Below, piece by piece: positions 13,917 to 22,556 of a DNA stretch of 34,178 bases (the stretch's first letter is position 1; each line of letters begins with the position of its first letter). This DNA comes from Phycisphaerales bacterium. GTDB taxonomy: Bacteria; Planctomycetota; Phycisphaerae; Phycisphaerales; SM1A02. Location: the NCBI GenBank assembly GCA_020345805.1, contig CP070772.1, forward strand, positions 91,408 to 125,585, in the 5' to 3' direction. The translations under genes were made by a program, and so were the position numbers. Under the pieces are notes generated by a model that was not told where the DNA came from, did not search any database, and saw nothing but the letters and a program-made list of their open reading frames with translations.

Positions 13917-16235
13917 ATGAGGTGTTCGGATCACGCAGCGTCTGTGGTGGTTCTGCTCGCGGTGTCAGGAACTTGCGGCAACACCGGGCCCCTCTTCCCA
14001 TGTCAGCAGATCCAGGTGGGGGCGAACCCATTTTCTGTCGCGTCCGCCGATCTGAACGGCGATGGCGAGCACGACCTGGCAGTGACGGACCGTGAAGACT
14101 GCACCGTCTCGATCCTCCTGGGTCATGGCGACGGGACTTTCGCCGACCGAATGACGGTCCAAGTGGCCTGCAAACCCAGTTGGATCGAGGCGGCAGACCT
14201 GGATGCAGACGGCGATGTTGACCTGGCGACCGCCAACGCCAGCGTAGATACGATTTCAGTCTTCTTGAACAACGGCGATGGGACATTCGCCCCGCAGGTA
14301 ACCTACGGCGCGGGCGAGGCGGCCAACGCGCTGAAGATCACGAATCTGGACGGGGACGGCGATCTCGATCTTGTGGTGTGCAACGCCGGGGCCGCTACGG
14401 TCTCGATTCTCTTCAATCACGGAGACGGCACGTTCGGCCCTGCTGACGTTTACGCGGTTGATGCCGATCCGGGATCGCTGAACACCGCAGATCTGGACGG
14501 GGATGGCGACAGCGATATCGCCGTGGTCCACGGTGATACCGATACCGTCTCGATCCATTTCAATCAGGGCGACGGTTCGTTCGTTCCCGGCGAAACCTAT
14601 GAGGTTGGTGATAGTCCGTGGGGCGATAATCCGTATTCAGTCGAACCAGCCGATCTTGACAACGACGCTGACATAGATCTGGCTGTTGTGAACCTGTGGG
14701 GAAGTACGGTTTCGATCCTGCTCAACGAAGGCGATGGTACCTTCGGGCCGTTCAGGCAATATGAGGTGGGATCCTACGCGTGCATGACCGGAATCGAAGA
14801 CTTCAATGGAGACGGCAATCTCGATCTCGCCGTGACAAATTTTTACGATGATGATGTTTCGATCCTCTTGAACACCGGCAACGGGACCTTCATCTGGGGC
14901 AAGAGAATCGCTGTCGGACAGAGTCCGCACGATGTAGCGGTCGAAGACCTCGACGGCGACGGTTGCCACGATCTTGTGGCGGTGAATTTCTACGGCGACG
15001 ACGTGTCCGTCGTCCTGGGCCGTGGGGACGGCACGTTCGATGCGCGTGTGCCCTATTCCCTGCAGGACTACCCGAGCTTCGTCACCAGCGGCGATCTGAA
15101 CGACGACGGGAAACCGGACCTGGTTGCGACCCGCGGGGACGACAGGGTCTCGATCCTGTTCAACGAGGGCGATGCAGTGTTCGCACCTGAGAGGAGCTAT
15201 GGCGTGGGCCCCAGGCCCGTCTCTGCCGCGGTCGCCGACATGGATGGCGATGGAGACCTGGACGTGGTCACCGCCAACAGCCAGATCGGCAGCGTCACCG
15301 TCCGGTTCAACGATGGCTTTGGGGACCTGCTCTGGGGTGTGACATCCTTCTCCGGCTATCACCCCTGCTCCGTGGCGATCGATGACCTGGACGGCGACGG
15401 TGACGGCGATGTCGCCGTCGCCGCCTTTGGCGAGGATAGCGCATCCGTAATGCTCAACGTCGGCTACGGCACGCTGGCCCTGCCCGTGTTCTACGCGACC
15501 GACGAGGGCACGCGCGCCATTGCGATCGGAGACCTCGATCGGGATGGCGATCCCGATCTGGCGACCGCCAACCGTCCCGACGATTCGGTGTCGATTCTCA
15601 TGAATAACGGCGATGGTTCGTTCGCATCAAACGTCAATTACGATGCGGGCGACGATCCCCGCTCTATTGCCATCGACGACCTGGACGGTGATGGCGATCC
15701 CGACCTGGTCGTGCTCGTCTTCCTGGAGAACGCGATCGCGACGTTCATGAACGCGGGTGACGGCACTTTCCTGCCTCGGGTCGTCTACGGCGTCGGGAAT
15801 GAGCCACGCGGACTCGCGGTTGCCGACTTCAACGGCGATGGCGCGCCGGATCTGGCCACAGTTAACAAGTGGGACGATGATGCCATGATCCTGCTCAACC
15901 TCGGCGACGGCACCTTTGCCGTCCCTCTATCGTTTGGCGTGGGGTATATGCCCGTTTCCGTGACGGCCGCGGACCTGGACGGCAACGGCGCCGTCGACCT
16001 GGTCGTGGCCGATGAGCTGGATCAGACCCTGTCCGTTCTCCTGAACCGCCTCGATCCGCAACTCCCCTGCCCGGCCGACCTCAACGACGACGGCAAAGTG
16101 AACATCGATGATCTGTTCCTCATCCTCGGCGCCTGGGGCCTGTGCAATGACTGCCCGGAAGACCTGAACGATGACGGGAAGGTCAATATCGATGACTTGT
16201 TCGCAGTGCTGGGAGCGTGGGGGCCGTGCCCGTGA
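13917..16235 (+). CDS. Secreted FG-GAP/VCBS repeat protein with tandem dockerin-like repeats
   Basis: This protein of 772 residues is counted from ATG 13917, preceded by AGGGAGA; the open frame extends upstream, but this start gives a plausible signal peptide. The body consists of 14 repeats of about 48 residues of the form DLDGDGDLDLAVVN....VSILLN.GDGTF......VG..P.SV, each with a calcium-binding DxDxDG loop; the last one is short. Repeats 9 and 10 are the most diverged (GFGDL and GYGTL in place of GDGTF). Seven such repeats make one beta-propeller, so 14 suggest two propellers in tandem. The end (718-772) carries two nearly identical copies of DLNDDGKVNIDDLF..LGAW, a dockerin-like pair like that of the C25 protease. 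It is probably an adhesion or binding protein at the cell surface. Confidence 0.88.
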   Translation: MRCSDHAASVVVLLAVSGTCGNTGPLFPCQQIQVGANPFSVASADLNGDGEHDLAVTDREDCTVSILLGHGDGTFADRMTVQVACKPSWIEAADLDADGDVDLATANASVDTISVFLNNGDGTFAPQVTYGAGEAANALKITNLDGDGDLDLVVCNAGAATVSILFNHGDGTFGPADVYAVDADPGSLNTADLDGDGDSDIAVVHGDTDTVSIHFNQGDGSFVPGETYEVGDSPWGDNPYSVEPADLDNDADIDLAVVNLWGSTVSILLNEGDGTFGPFRQYEVGSYACMTGIEDFNGDGNLDLAVTNFYDDDVSILLNTGNGTFIWGKRIAVGQSPHDVAVEDLDGDGCHDLVAVNFYGDDVSVVLGRGDGTFDARVPYSLQDYPSFVTSGDLNDDGKPDLVATRGDDRVSILFNEGDAVFAPERSYGVGPRPVSAAVADMDGDGDLDVVTANSQIGSVTVRFNDGFGDLLWGVTSFSGYHPCSVAIDDLDGDGDGDVAVAAFGEDSASVMLNVGYGTLALPVFYATDEGTRAIAIGDLDRDGDPDLATANRPDDSVSILMNNGDGSFASNVNYDAGDDPRSIAIDDLDGDGDPDLVVLVFLENAIATFMNAGDGTFLPRVVYGVGNEPRGLAVADFNGDGAPDLATVNKWDDDAMILLNLGDGTFAVPLSFGVGYMPVSVTAADLDGNGAVDLVVADELDQTLSVLLNRLDPQLPCPADLNDDGKVNIDDLFLILGAWGLCNDCPEDLNDDGKVNIDDLFAVLGAWGPCP

Positions 16236-16249
16236 GACGTGTGCGGCGG

Positions 16250-16573
16250 CTACCGCTTGACTTTCTGGTGTGACACCACCCGCCAGCGGTCGCCGGTTTT
16301 CTCGAAGTTGAAGCGGAAGTGAACCTGCACGTTGCCGTAAGCCTCGTCGGCGTGGCCCATTGAGATGACCGCGGTGGCGGTTGCACCATCCTCGGCCATC
16401 TCGAACTCACGATACTGACGGATTGCCAGCTCCATCGCCTGGCGATCGAGGTAGCTTTCTACGGCTGCGTCAAACGCCTCGCGGTTGGGAACGGTCGGCG
16501 GCTCTTTTCCTCCACAGCCGGTCAACAGACAAATGATCAGGATCAGATGGAGAAGCTGGGGGGTGAGTCTCAT
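16250..16573 (-). CDS. Small lipoprotein, function unknown
   Basis: This 107-residue protein begins with MRLTPQLL, a hydrophobic core and the lipobox LLTGC (Cys20). The mature part has a helix-rich start (AFDAAVESYLDRQAMELAIR) and then several strands (TATAVISMG, NVQVHFRFNFEK, DRWRVVSHQKVKR). This order resembles an NTF2-like cone fold, but I cannot assign a family. It converges on the FG-GAP gene with only 14 bases between the stops and no visible terminator between them. The 320 bases on its other side separate it from the divergent sugar-nucleotide genes. Confidence 0.75.
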   Translation of the reverse strand: MRLTPQLLHLILIICLLTGCGGKEPPTVPNREAFDAAVESYLDRQAMELAIRQYREFEMAEDGATATAVISMGHADEAYGNVQVHFRFNFEKTGDRWRVVSHQKVKR

Positions 16574-16769
16574 GGGCGGGCCCGCCTGTAAATGGTGCTT
16601 TCGTTGATGCTCAGGATACCTTCGGGGCCATGTGCGGTAAGGGGTCCGGAGACGTAAACCTGCCCGCCTCAGGGTGTTGTGCCGCTTGCGGCTTCGCGAT
16701 TGCGTCAGCGCCGGCTTTCGGGCGATTCCGGCGGCGGTTTCGGGGGAAGTTCCGGGGGGGCTCGGTCCG

Positions 16770-16798
16770 TTGACCGAAACGGCGGCGCGGGCTATTCT
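16770..16798 (+). promoter_or_regulatory. Sigma-70-like promoter of the wbp operon
   Basis: TTGACC at 16770-16775 and TATTCT at 16793-16798 are separated by exactly 17 bases. Transcription would start near 16805 and leave a leader of about 90 bases before the GTG at 16894. It is the best promoter match noticed in the window, and its position just ahead of wbpB-wbpD-wbpE makes sense. Confidence 0.55.
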
Positions 16799-16816
16799 GG
16801 CCCTGAGGATCCGGAT

Positions 16817-16858
16817 GCGAAACCGAGGGGCCGGCCACGCGGTAAGTCCCGGTTTCGC
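16817..16858 (+). promoter_or_regulatory. Leader hairpin upstream of wbpB
   Basis: GCGAAACCG at 16817-16825 and CGGTTTCGC at 16850-16858 are perfect 9-base complements around a 24-base loop. The element would lie in the predicted 5' untranslated leader, 35 bases before the start codon and outside the ribosome binding site (GGAGG, 16883-16887). It may be a protein-binding or mRNA-structure element; no known riboswitch class was recognised. Confidence 0.35.
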
Positions 16859-16893
16859 CTTGTCTTATCCGGCGCATCCGGCGGAGGAAAAGG

Positions 16894-17982
16894 GTGACTG
16901 ACAAGATGCCTATCGCGGTCCTGGGCTGTGGAGGCTGGGGCAAGAACATCGTGCGGACCGTCAACGGTCTGGGCTGCCTGAAATCGGTGGTGGATCCGAC
17001 CGAACAAGGGCGGCAAACCGCCGCGTCTCTCGCCCCGGAGGCCGAGGTTTTTGAGAATCCCGAGCCGGTCTTCGCCGATCCGGCGGTGAAGGGGGTGATG
17101 ATCGCCACCCCGGCCGAGACGCATTACACCCTCGCCCGGGCCGCCCTCGAGGCCGGCAAGGATGTGTTTGTCGAAAAACCCCTGACCATCGACGTCGAAG
17201 AGGCCCATCAGCTCGTTGATCAGGCGGCCAAAACCGGACGAGTCCTGATGGTCGGCCATCTCCTGGAGTATCACCCCGCGGTTCTGAAGCTTCACGAGAT
17301 GATCCAGGCCGGGGAGTTGGGGAATATCCGCTACCTGATTTCCAACCGCCTGAACCTGGGCAAGATCCGCACCGAGGAGAACGCCCTCTGGTCGTTCGCC
17401 CCACACGACATCGCGGTGATTCTCCGGCTTGTCGGAGCCCTGCCTTTTGAAGTGGTGGCGACGGGCGGCTCTTATCTGACCGCCAACATCGCCGACGTCA
17501 CCGTCACCCAACTGCTTTTCGACAACGGCGTGCGATCACACATCTTCGTCTCCTGGCTGCACCCGTTCAAGGAGCAGAAACTGGTGGTGATCGGCTCGAA
17601 GAAGATGGCGAGCTTCGACGACGTGGCCAAGGAGCTGGTGCTCTACGATCAACGCGTCGATTGGCACGAAGGACAACCGATTCCCGTGCGGGGTGAAGGT
17701 CAGCTTGTCGATTTCCCCGGCGCGGAGCCGCTGAAGGAAGAGTGCCTGCACTTCATCGAGCGAATGGCGGATCGCCGCCCGCCCCGGACCGACGGCCTCA
17801 ACGGCCTGCGCGTCCTTCAGATCCTGCACGCCGCCCAGCGTTCGCTGGTCACCAACGGCCAGCCGGTTCCCTTCTCGCTCGATTGGCGCTCCGGCGATGG
17901 AGCAGTCGGCGAGGTGAAACCCTTTCGCCCCCCTGTAAGCGCCGCCAGAGAGGAAGTGGTTGGAGCCCATGCCCAAGGTTGA
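16894..17982 (+). CDS. wbpB: Gfo/Idh/MocA sugar-nucleotide dehydrogenase (WbpB/WlbA type)
   Basis: This 362-residue enzyme starts at GTG 16894, six bases after GGAGG; ATG 16906 is too far from that site. The NAD-binding loop is Gly11-C-Gly13-G-W-Gly16, then come [11 protein letters not shown] and the family's EKP motif (Glu94-Lys95-Pro96). The C-terminal sugar-binding half includes [19 protein letters not shown] and PHDIAVIL. Members of this group oxidise the 3-hydroxyl of UDP-N-acetylglucosaminuronic acid, the second step toward UDP-2,3-diacetamido-2,3-dideoxy-glucuronate. The following acetyltransferase and aminotransferase genes are exactly the enzymes of the next steps, which makes the assignment stronger than sequence alone. 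It overlaps the next gene by 14 bases. Confidence 0.87.
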   Translation: MTDKMPIAVLGCGGWGKNIVRTVNGLGCLKSVVDPTEQGRQTAASLAPEAEVFENPEPVFADPAVKGVMIATPAETHYTLARAALEAGKDVFVEKPLTIDVEEAHQLVDQAAKTGRVLMVGHLLEYHPAVLKLHEMIQAGELGNIRYLISNRLNLGKIRTEENALWSFAPHDIAVILRLVGALPFEVVATGGSYLTANIADVTVTQLLFDNGVRSHIFVSWLHPFKEQKLVVIGSKKMASFDDVAKELVLYDQRVDWHEGQPIPVRGEGQLVDFPGAEPLKEECLHFIERMADRRPPRTDGLNGLRVLQILHAAQRSLVTNGQPVPFSLDWRSGDGAVGEVKPFRPPVSAAREEVVGAHAQG

Positions 17983-18589
17983 CCCCGCAAGGTTCCCGGG
18001 AGTCCAGATCCACGAGTCGGCATACGTCGACGAACCCTGCGAGATCGGGCCCGGCACGAAAATCTGGCACTTCACCCACCTCATGCCCAACTGCCGGCTC
18101 GGCCGGAACTGCAACCTCGGGCAGAACGTGGTCGTCTCACCCGACGTGACGCTGGGCGACAACGTGAAGGTCCAGAACAACGTCTCCATCTACACCGGGG
18201 TGATCCTGGAGGACGACGTCTTCTGCGGGCCTTCCATGGTGTTCACCAACGTCATCAACCCCCGCAGCGAGATCATCCGGCGCGGCGAGTATCAGAAGAC
18301 CGTGGTCCGCAGAGGCGCGACCATGGGCGCCAACTGCACCATCGTCTGCGGCATCGAGGTCGGGCGCTACGCGTTCATCGCCGCCGGGGCGGTGGTTCCG
18401 AAGGATGTGCCCCCCTACGCTCTGATGGCGGGCGTGCCGGCGAAGCGCATCGGCTGGGCCTGCCGCTGCGGCATCATCCTGCCGAAGACCCCCGCCGACG
18501 GCCTCTTCTCCTGCGATGCCTGCGGTAACCGGTACCGGGAAGAAAACGGAACTCTCAACCCCGTCAAGGAAGTGCAAGAAAATGGCTGA
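17969..18589 (+). CDS. wbpD: Left-handed beta-helix N-acetyltransferase (WbpD/WlbB type)
   Basis: This 206-residue protein is counted from ATG 17969; a TTG at 17960 is also in frame. It consists of hexapeptide repeats ([60 protein letters not shown]) typical of the acetyl-CoA-dependent enzymes that acetylate the 3-amino group of UDP-GlcNAc(3NH2)A. The family signature [11 protein letters not shown] and the end GVPAKRIGW are present. After the core lies a small zinc-ribbon-like tail with two cysteine pairs (C-R-C-G and C-D-A-C-G). It overlaps wbpB upstream and the aminotransferase downstream, so the three are surely one operon. Confidence 0.88.
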   Translation: MPKVDPARFPGVQIHESAYVDEPCEIGPGTKIWHFTHLMPNCRLGRNCNLGQNVVVSPDVTLGDNVKVQNNVSIYTGVILEDDVFCGPSMVFTNVINPRSEIIRRGEYQKTVVRRGATMGANCTIVCGIEVGRYAFIAAGAVVPKDVPPYALMAGVPAKRIGWACRCGIILPKTPADGLFSCDACGNRYREENGTLNPVKEVQENG

Positions 18590-19775
18590 AAAGACCACCG
18601 TTCCCCTGCTCGACCTCAAGGCCCAGTACGCCACCATCCGGGACGAGATCGCCGAGGCGATGGAAGAGGTGATCGAGAGCCAGTGGTTCATCATGGGGCC
18701 CAACGTCAAGTCCCTGGAAGACGACATCGCCTCCTACTGCAACACAAAGTTCGCGATCGGCTGCGCCTCGGGGACCGACGCAATCCTCCTGGCCCTGATG
18801 GCCATCGGCATCGAGCCGGGCGACGAGGTGATCTGCCCCTCCTACACCTTCTTTGCCACCGGCGGGTGCATCCACCGGCTGGGAGCGAAACCCGTCTTCG
18901 CCGACATCGACCCCGTCACCTACAACATGGATCCGGCATCCGTGAGGGAGGCGGCCTCAAAGTGCAAGCGCCTCAAGGCGATCATGCCCGTGCACCTCTT
19001 CGGCCAGGCCGTGGACATGGATGCGATGCTGAAGCTGGGTGAGGAACTGAATGTCCCCATCATCGAGGATGCCGCCCAGGCCATCGGCACCGAGGACAGT
19101 CAGGGCATACGCACCGGCTCGCGGGGCACCGTCGGCTGCTTCAGCTTCTTCCCCTCCAAGAACCTCGGGGCGTTCGGGGACGGCGGCATCTGCACCATGA
19201 ACGACGAGCGGCTCGCCGGTCTCATCGGAATCCTCCGCGTGCACGGCGGCAAGCCCAAGTACTATCACAAGATTGTCGGGGTCAACTCCCGGCTTGATGC
19301 CCTCCAGGCCGCCATCCTCCGGGTGAAGCTGAAGTACCTCGATTCCTGGACCGCGGGCCGGCAGGAAAACGCCGCCGCCTACGACCGGATCTTCGCCGAG
19401 GCCGGGGCCGCCACCAGCGCCACGCCCCTGCACGAAGGCGGTTTCCCCCTACGCACTCCCCAGCCCGCCTCCCGGCCCGCGCGGCACATCTACAACCAGT
19501 ATGTCATCCGCGTCCCCGCCGCCATCCGAGATGAGCTGCGTGATGAGCTGAAGGACCGGGGCGTGGGGACCGAGGTCTATTACCCCGTCCCCCTGCACCT
19601 GCAGGAGTGCTTCGCCTATCTGGGCCATTCCAGGGGCGATCTTCCGCACTCGGAGCAGGCCGCCGATCAGACCATCGCCCTGCCCATCTATCCGGAACTG
19701 ACCGACGAGCAGATCAACCACGTCGCCCGGACGGTGGTCTCCTTTGTCGGCTCGCGCAATCCGGCGGCGGTCTGA
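18582..19775 (+). CDS. wbpE: DegT/DnrJ/EryC1 sugar aminotransferase (WbpE type)
   Basis: This PLP enzyme of 397 residues is counted from ATG 18582, which overlaps the acetyltransferase stop; AAGGA lies at 18566-18570. The order of motifs is typical: [17 protein letters not shown] at the start, [50 protein letters not shown] and the PLP-binding Lys193 in [14 protein letters not shown], then [14 protein letters not shown]. In this context it would transfer an amino group to the 3-keto sugar made by WbpB, after which WbpD acetylates it. The gene is followed by a hairpin at 19801-19830. Confidence 0.9.
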   Translation: MAEKTTVPLLDLKAQYATIRDEIAEAMEEVIESQWFIMGPNVKSLEDDIASYCNTKFAIGCASGTDAILLALMAIGIEPGDEVICPSYTFFATGGCIHRLGAKPVFADIDPVTYNMDPASVREAASKCKRLKAIMPVHLFGQAVDMDAMLKLGEELNVPIIEDAAQAIGTEDSQGIRTGSRGTVGCFSFFPSKNLGAFGDGGICTMNDERLAGLIGILRVHGGKPKYYHKIVGVNSRLDALQAAILRVKLKYLDSWTAGRQENAAAYDRIFAEAGAATSATPLHEGGFPLRTPQPASRPARHIYNQYVIRVPAAIRDELRDELKDRGVGTEVYYPVPLHLQECFAYLGHSRGDLPHSEQAADQTIALPIYPELTDEQINHVARTVVSFVGSRNPAAV

Positions 19776-19800
19776 ACGGATCAGTCAACATCTTTTTACG

Positions 19801-19830
19801 GAGGCGTCCCGAATCACGGGATGCCTCTTT
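19801..19830 (+). terminator. Terminator-like hairpin after wbpE
   Basis: An 11-base stem (19801-19811 with 19817-19827, one G-U pair) and a 5-base loop are followed by only TTT. A T-run (CTTTTT) precedes it on the plus strand. It lies 25 bases after the wbpE stop and may end or attenuate the operon before the glycosyltransferases. Confidence 0.6.
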
Positions 19831-19905
19831 ACACTTACGGCCTGCTGGGATGCCCGTCTTTCATGAGCCGGCCGAACTGAGCCGGCGGCCAGTCAGAGTA
19901 CGCCT

Positions 19906-21090
19906 GTGAAGGTTCTCCACGTAAACGATTATGCCTGGGCCGGCGGATGCGAAGTCCTGATGAACGAAACCATCGCCGCCCTGAATGAGCGTGGCCTGAC
20001 TGCCGAGATGTTCACCGCCGACGAGGTGGTCAATTACCGGCGCACTCCGCTGAGCTACATCGATTCCTGTCGCTGCCGCCGGGCCCTGAATAGACGGCTG
20101 GAGGCGTTCGATCCGGATGTCGTGCACCTGCACAACTTCTATCACCGGCTGTCTCCGGGAATCCTCGCTACGCTCAAGAAATGGCGACAGGCCAGACGGG
20201 CCTGCGGCCTGCCCGCGCAGGTGGTGATGACCGCCCACGATCATCACCTGATCTGCCCCAACAGCGGGATGCTGTCTTACAAGGGCCGGAAGATCAGGCC
20301 GGTCCCACCCGCCCATCTGGACCGCCTGTGGAGGATTCTGATCACCCGCTGGGATCACCGCAGTGAGCTGCACTCGATGCTCAAGATCGCCCAGCACGTA
20401 TGGAACTACCGCCTGTTGAAGCGGCAGCGAACCATCGATCTGGTGATATGTCCCAGCCGCTACCTGCAGGACCTGATGCGGCGCTTCGACACGCTCTTTC
20501 TCCCGCATCCGACGCCGCAGGTCGATGCGGGCGAAGCGAGGCACGACGATGAGCTGCGCCTGGTGTTTGCGGGGCGCGTGGAGCCGGAAAAGGGGCTGGG
20601 ATTGTTCCTCCGCGACCTGCCGGCGGAGTTTTCCGGGAGCCTGGAAGTGATCGGGGATGGCTCCTCACTTCCCGCCTGCCGGGCGATCTGCCGGCGGACC
20701 GGCCTGGACAACCGCGTGCGTTTCCTGGGCGCGCTGCCGCGGGCGGAGGCCATCGCCCGCATCGCCGCGGCCCACGTGCTTCTGCTGCCCTCGCTGTGCC
20801 CGGAGAACTACCCCATGAGCCTGCTGGAGGCGCTGGCCTGCTCCACGAATATCCTGGTGTCCGACCTCGGCGGGGCGCGGGAGATCGTGCGCGACTCCGG
20901 CGTCGGCTTCGTCTTCACGCCCGCCAATCGCGGCAGCATCGCCTCGGCTCTGAACAAGGTCCGCCGGCGGTTTGAGGATCACACGCTCAACGATTTCGAC
21001 GTCTCGGCGTTCCTTCAGCAGCGCAGCCGCGACGCCTATGTCGACGGTCTGTTGCATGCCTACGGCCTGCCGGATGGGGATCCCGCCTAG
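19906..21090 (+). CDS. Glycosyltransferase family 4-type protein
   Basis: This 394-residue protein starts at GTG 19906. It has the GT-B fold signs: MKVLHVNDYAWAGGCEVLMN in the N-terminal acceptor domain, VVHLHNFYHRLSPGI, TAHDHHLICPNSG, then the donor domain beginning LVFAGRVEPEKGLGLF. The family's E-x7-E motif is Glu300...Glu308 in PENYPMSLLEAL, followed by VSDLGGAREIV. It should transfer a sugar from a nucleotide donor in retaining mode. Adjacent polysaccharide genes suggest it builds a surface glycan, but neither donor nor acceptor can be read from the sequence. Confidence 0.88.
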   Translation: MKVLHVNDYAWAGGCEVLMNETIAALNERGLTAEMFTADEVVNYRRTPLSYIDSCRCRRALNRRLEAFDPDVVHLHNFYHRLSPGILATLKKWRQARRACGLPAQVVMTAHDHHLICPNSGMLSYKGRKIRPVPPAHLDRLWRILITRWDHRSELHSMLKIAQHVWNYRLLKRQRTIDLVICPSRYLQDLMRRFDTLFLPHPTPQVDAGEARHDDELRLVFAGRVEPEKGLGLFLRDLPAEFSGSLEVIGDGSSLPACRAICRRTGLDNRVRFLGALPRAEAIARIAAAHVLLLPSLCPENYPMSLLEALACSTNILVSDLGGAREIVRDSGVGFVFTPANRGSIASALNKVRRRFEDHTLNDFDVSAFLQQRSRDAYVDGLLHAYGLPDGDPA

Positions 21091-21181
21091 CCGCCCGGCG
21101 GCGGCCTCCCTCTCGAACATTGCGAGCCTCTCCGGCGACTCCGGCCCATGCTAACATGCCCTCGACAGGAGACTCTCCGAA

Positions 21182-22531
21182 GTGCCAGGCCGATCACCAG
21201 CCGATGATGACTCACGCTGCCGAGTCGTGATGCTGGTTGACAACAACTTCAAGCACGACGCGCGCGTAGCCCGGGAGGCAAACGCCCTGCGGGACGAGGG
21301 ATGCGAGGTGATCGTCTTCGCCGTCGCCGATCCGGACTGCCCGCCGCGCGAAACGGTCGATGGTATTGAGATCCGCCGGGTGGGGACGCGCTCCCTGCGG
21401 TTCTGGCGGGCGGTGGCGGCGGTCCTGCTCTGGTGGAATACCGCCGCGCTGAGATGGATCCTCCCGCCCCGCGATCCGGCGGAGCCGTCGAAGTCTCGAT
21501 GGCTCGACCGGGTCCTGCCGAAGGTGTTCTGGTATATGGCGCTCAACGTGGACCTGGCGCGTGCGGCCGCCCGTCTCCGGCCGCAGGTTGTCCACGCGCA
21601 CGATCTATCCACGCTGCCGGCGGGACGGATCCTAAAGCGGCTGATCGGGGCGCTGCTGGTGTTCGATTCCCACGAGCTGTTCCTGCACCGGAACGTGGGG
21701 CAGGGCGCCCGCCGGCGCAATCAGATGTTCTGGACGCTCGTGGAGAAGCTGGCGATCGGCCGAAGACGCCGTGAAGACCGTCGTGCCGTCGACGCATTCA
21801 TCACCGTTAACGACAGCATCGCCGGGCATCTCAACGATCGCTATCCGGCCCTGCCCCGGGCGGTCATCGTCCGCAACGCCTCGCCCGCGCCGGACGGGCC
21901 GGTCAACTACGATGGACGTCTGCACGACGCCGCGGGGCTGCCGCGCGAGTCAAGGATCCTGCTTTTTCAGGGTGGGATTGTGCCCTGCCGCGGCCTGGAA
22001 GCGCTCGTGCGCAGCGGGCCGCTGCTCGGGGACGATTGGGCCGTCGTGCTCATGGGGCCGGGTGGCTACCGCGCGCGTCTGCAAGAGCTGGCCCGCGAAA
22101 TCGACCCCGCCGGCCGGCGCGTCAGGTTCATCGGCCCCGCGCCGCATGCCGAGCTTCTCCGCTGGACCGCCGGCGCGACCCTCGGGGTCATCCCCTATGA
22201 GAATGTCTGCCTCAATCACTGGTACTGCACACCGAACAAGCTCTGGGAATATCCCGCGGCCGGCGTGCCCATCCTGGCGAGCCCGTTTCCCGAGATGCGC
22301 AAGTTGATCGAGGGCAACGGCATCGGCCGGCTGCTCGGCGATCCGGTTACCCCTCAGAATCTCGCGGATACCGTCGCCTCCATAACGGACCAGGAACTGT
22401 CGGAGATGCGCGACGCCTGCGCTGAGTTTGCGAAACGTGATAACTGGTCGATATACGCCGAACGCCTCCGCGATCTGTATCATCACCTGCGGAATGACCT
22501 TGTGGATCCGGGCACGGAACCCGGTGCATAA
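21182..22531 (+). CDS. Glycosyltransferase family 4-type protein
   Basis: This 449-residue protein starts at GTG 21182 with AGGAG ten bases upstream. The acceptor domain starts with VVMLVDNNFKHDARVAREAN and contains VVHAHDLSTLPAG and FDSHELFLHRN. The donor domain begins ILLFQGGIVPCRGLEAL, with VRFIGPAPHAELLRW and PNKLWEYPAAGVPILASPF. A hydrophobic patch (AVAAVLLWWNTAALRW, about residues 78-93) in the acceptor half may contact the membrane. It is the second of three consecutive glycosyltransferases; a 91-base gap precedes it and 25 bases separate it from the next. Confidence 0.88.
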   Translation: MPGRSPADDDSRCRVVMLVDNNFKHDARVAREANALRDEGCEVIVFAVADPDCPPRETVDGIEIRRVGTRSLRFWRAVAAVLLWWNTAALRWILPPRDPAEPSKSRWLDRVLPKVFWYMALNVDLARAAARLRPQVVHAHDLSTLPAGRILKRLIGALLVFDSHELFLHRNVGQGARRRNQMFWTLVEKLAIGRRRREDRRAVDAFITVNDSIAGHLNDRYPALPRAVIVRNASPAPDGPVNYDGRLHDAAGLPRESRILLFQGGIVPCRGLEALVRSGPLLGDDWAVVLMGPGGYRARLQELAREIDPAGRRVRFIGPAPHAELLRWTAGATLGVIPYENVCLNHWYCTPNKLWEYPAAGVPILASPFPEMRKLIEGNGIGRLLGDPVTPQNLADTVASITDQELSEMRDACAEFAKRDNWSIYAERLRDLYHHLRNDLVDPGTEPGA

Positions 22532-22556
22532 GAAGGCATTGCATCGCGGACCATTC

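Larger units (their letters stand above)
16574..16893. other. Divergent intergenic region
   Basis: These 320 bases lie between the minus-strand lipoprotein and the + strand polysaccharide genes. They contain a good sigma-70-like promoter and a leader hairpin, listed separately. Short frames here have no recognisable protein content. Confidence 0.5.

Noticed and set aside
13636..14286. A minus-strand frame upstream of and across the FG-GAP gene start
   Set aside because: Arg/Pro/Ser-rich translation without domain; overlaps the clear signal and first repeats of the FG-GAP protein.
14031..16060. Regular repeats considered as a CRISPR array or DNA satellite
   Set aside because: The period of about 145 bases is due to coding repeats of FG-GAP blades with variable codons.
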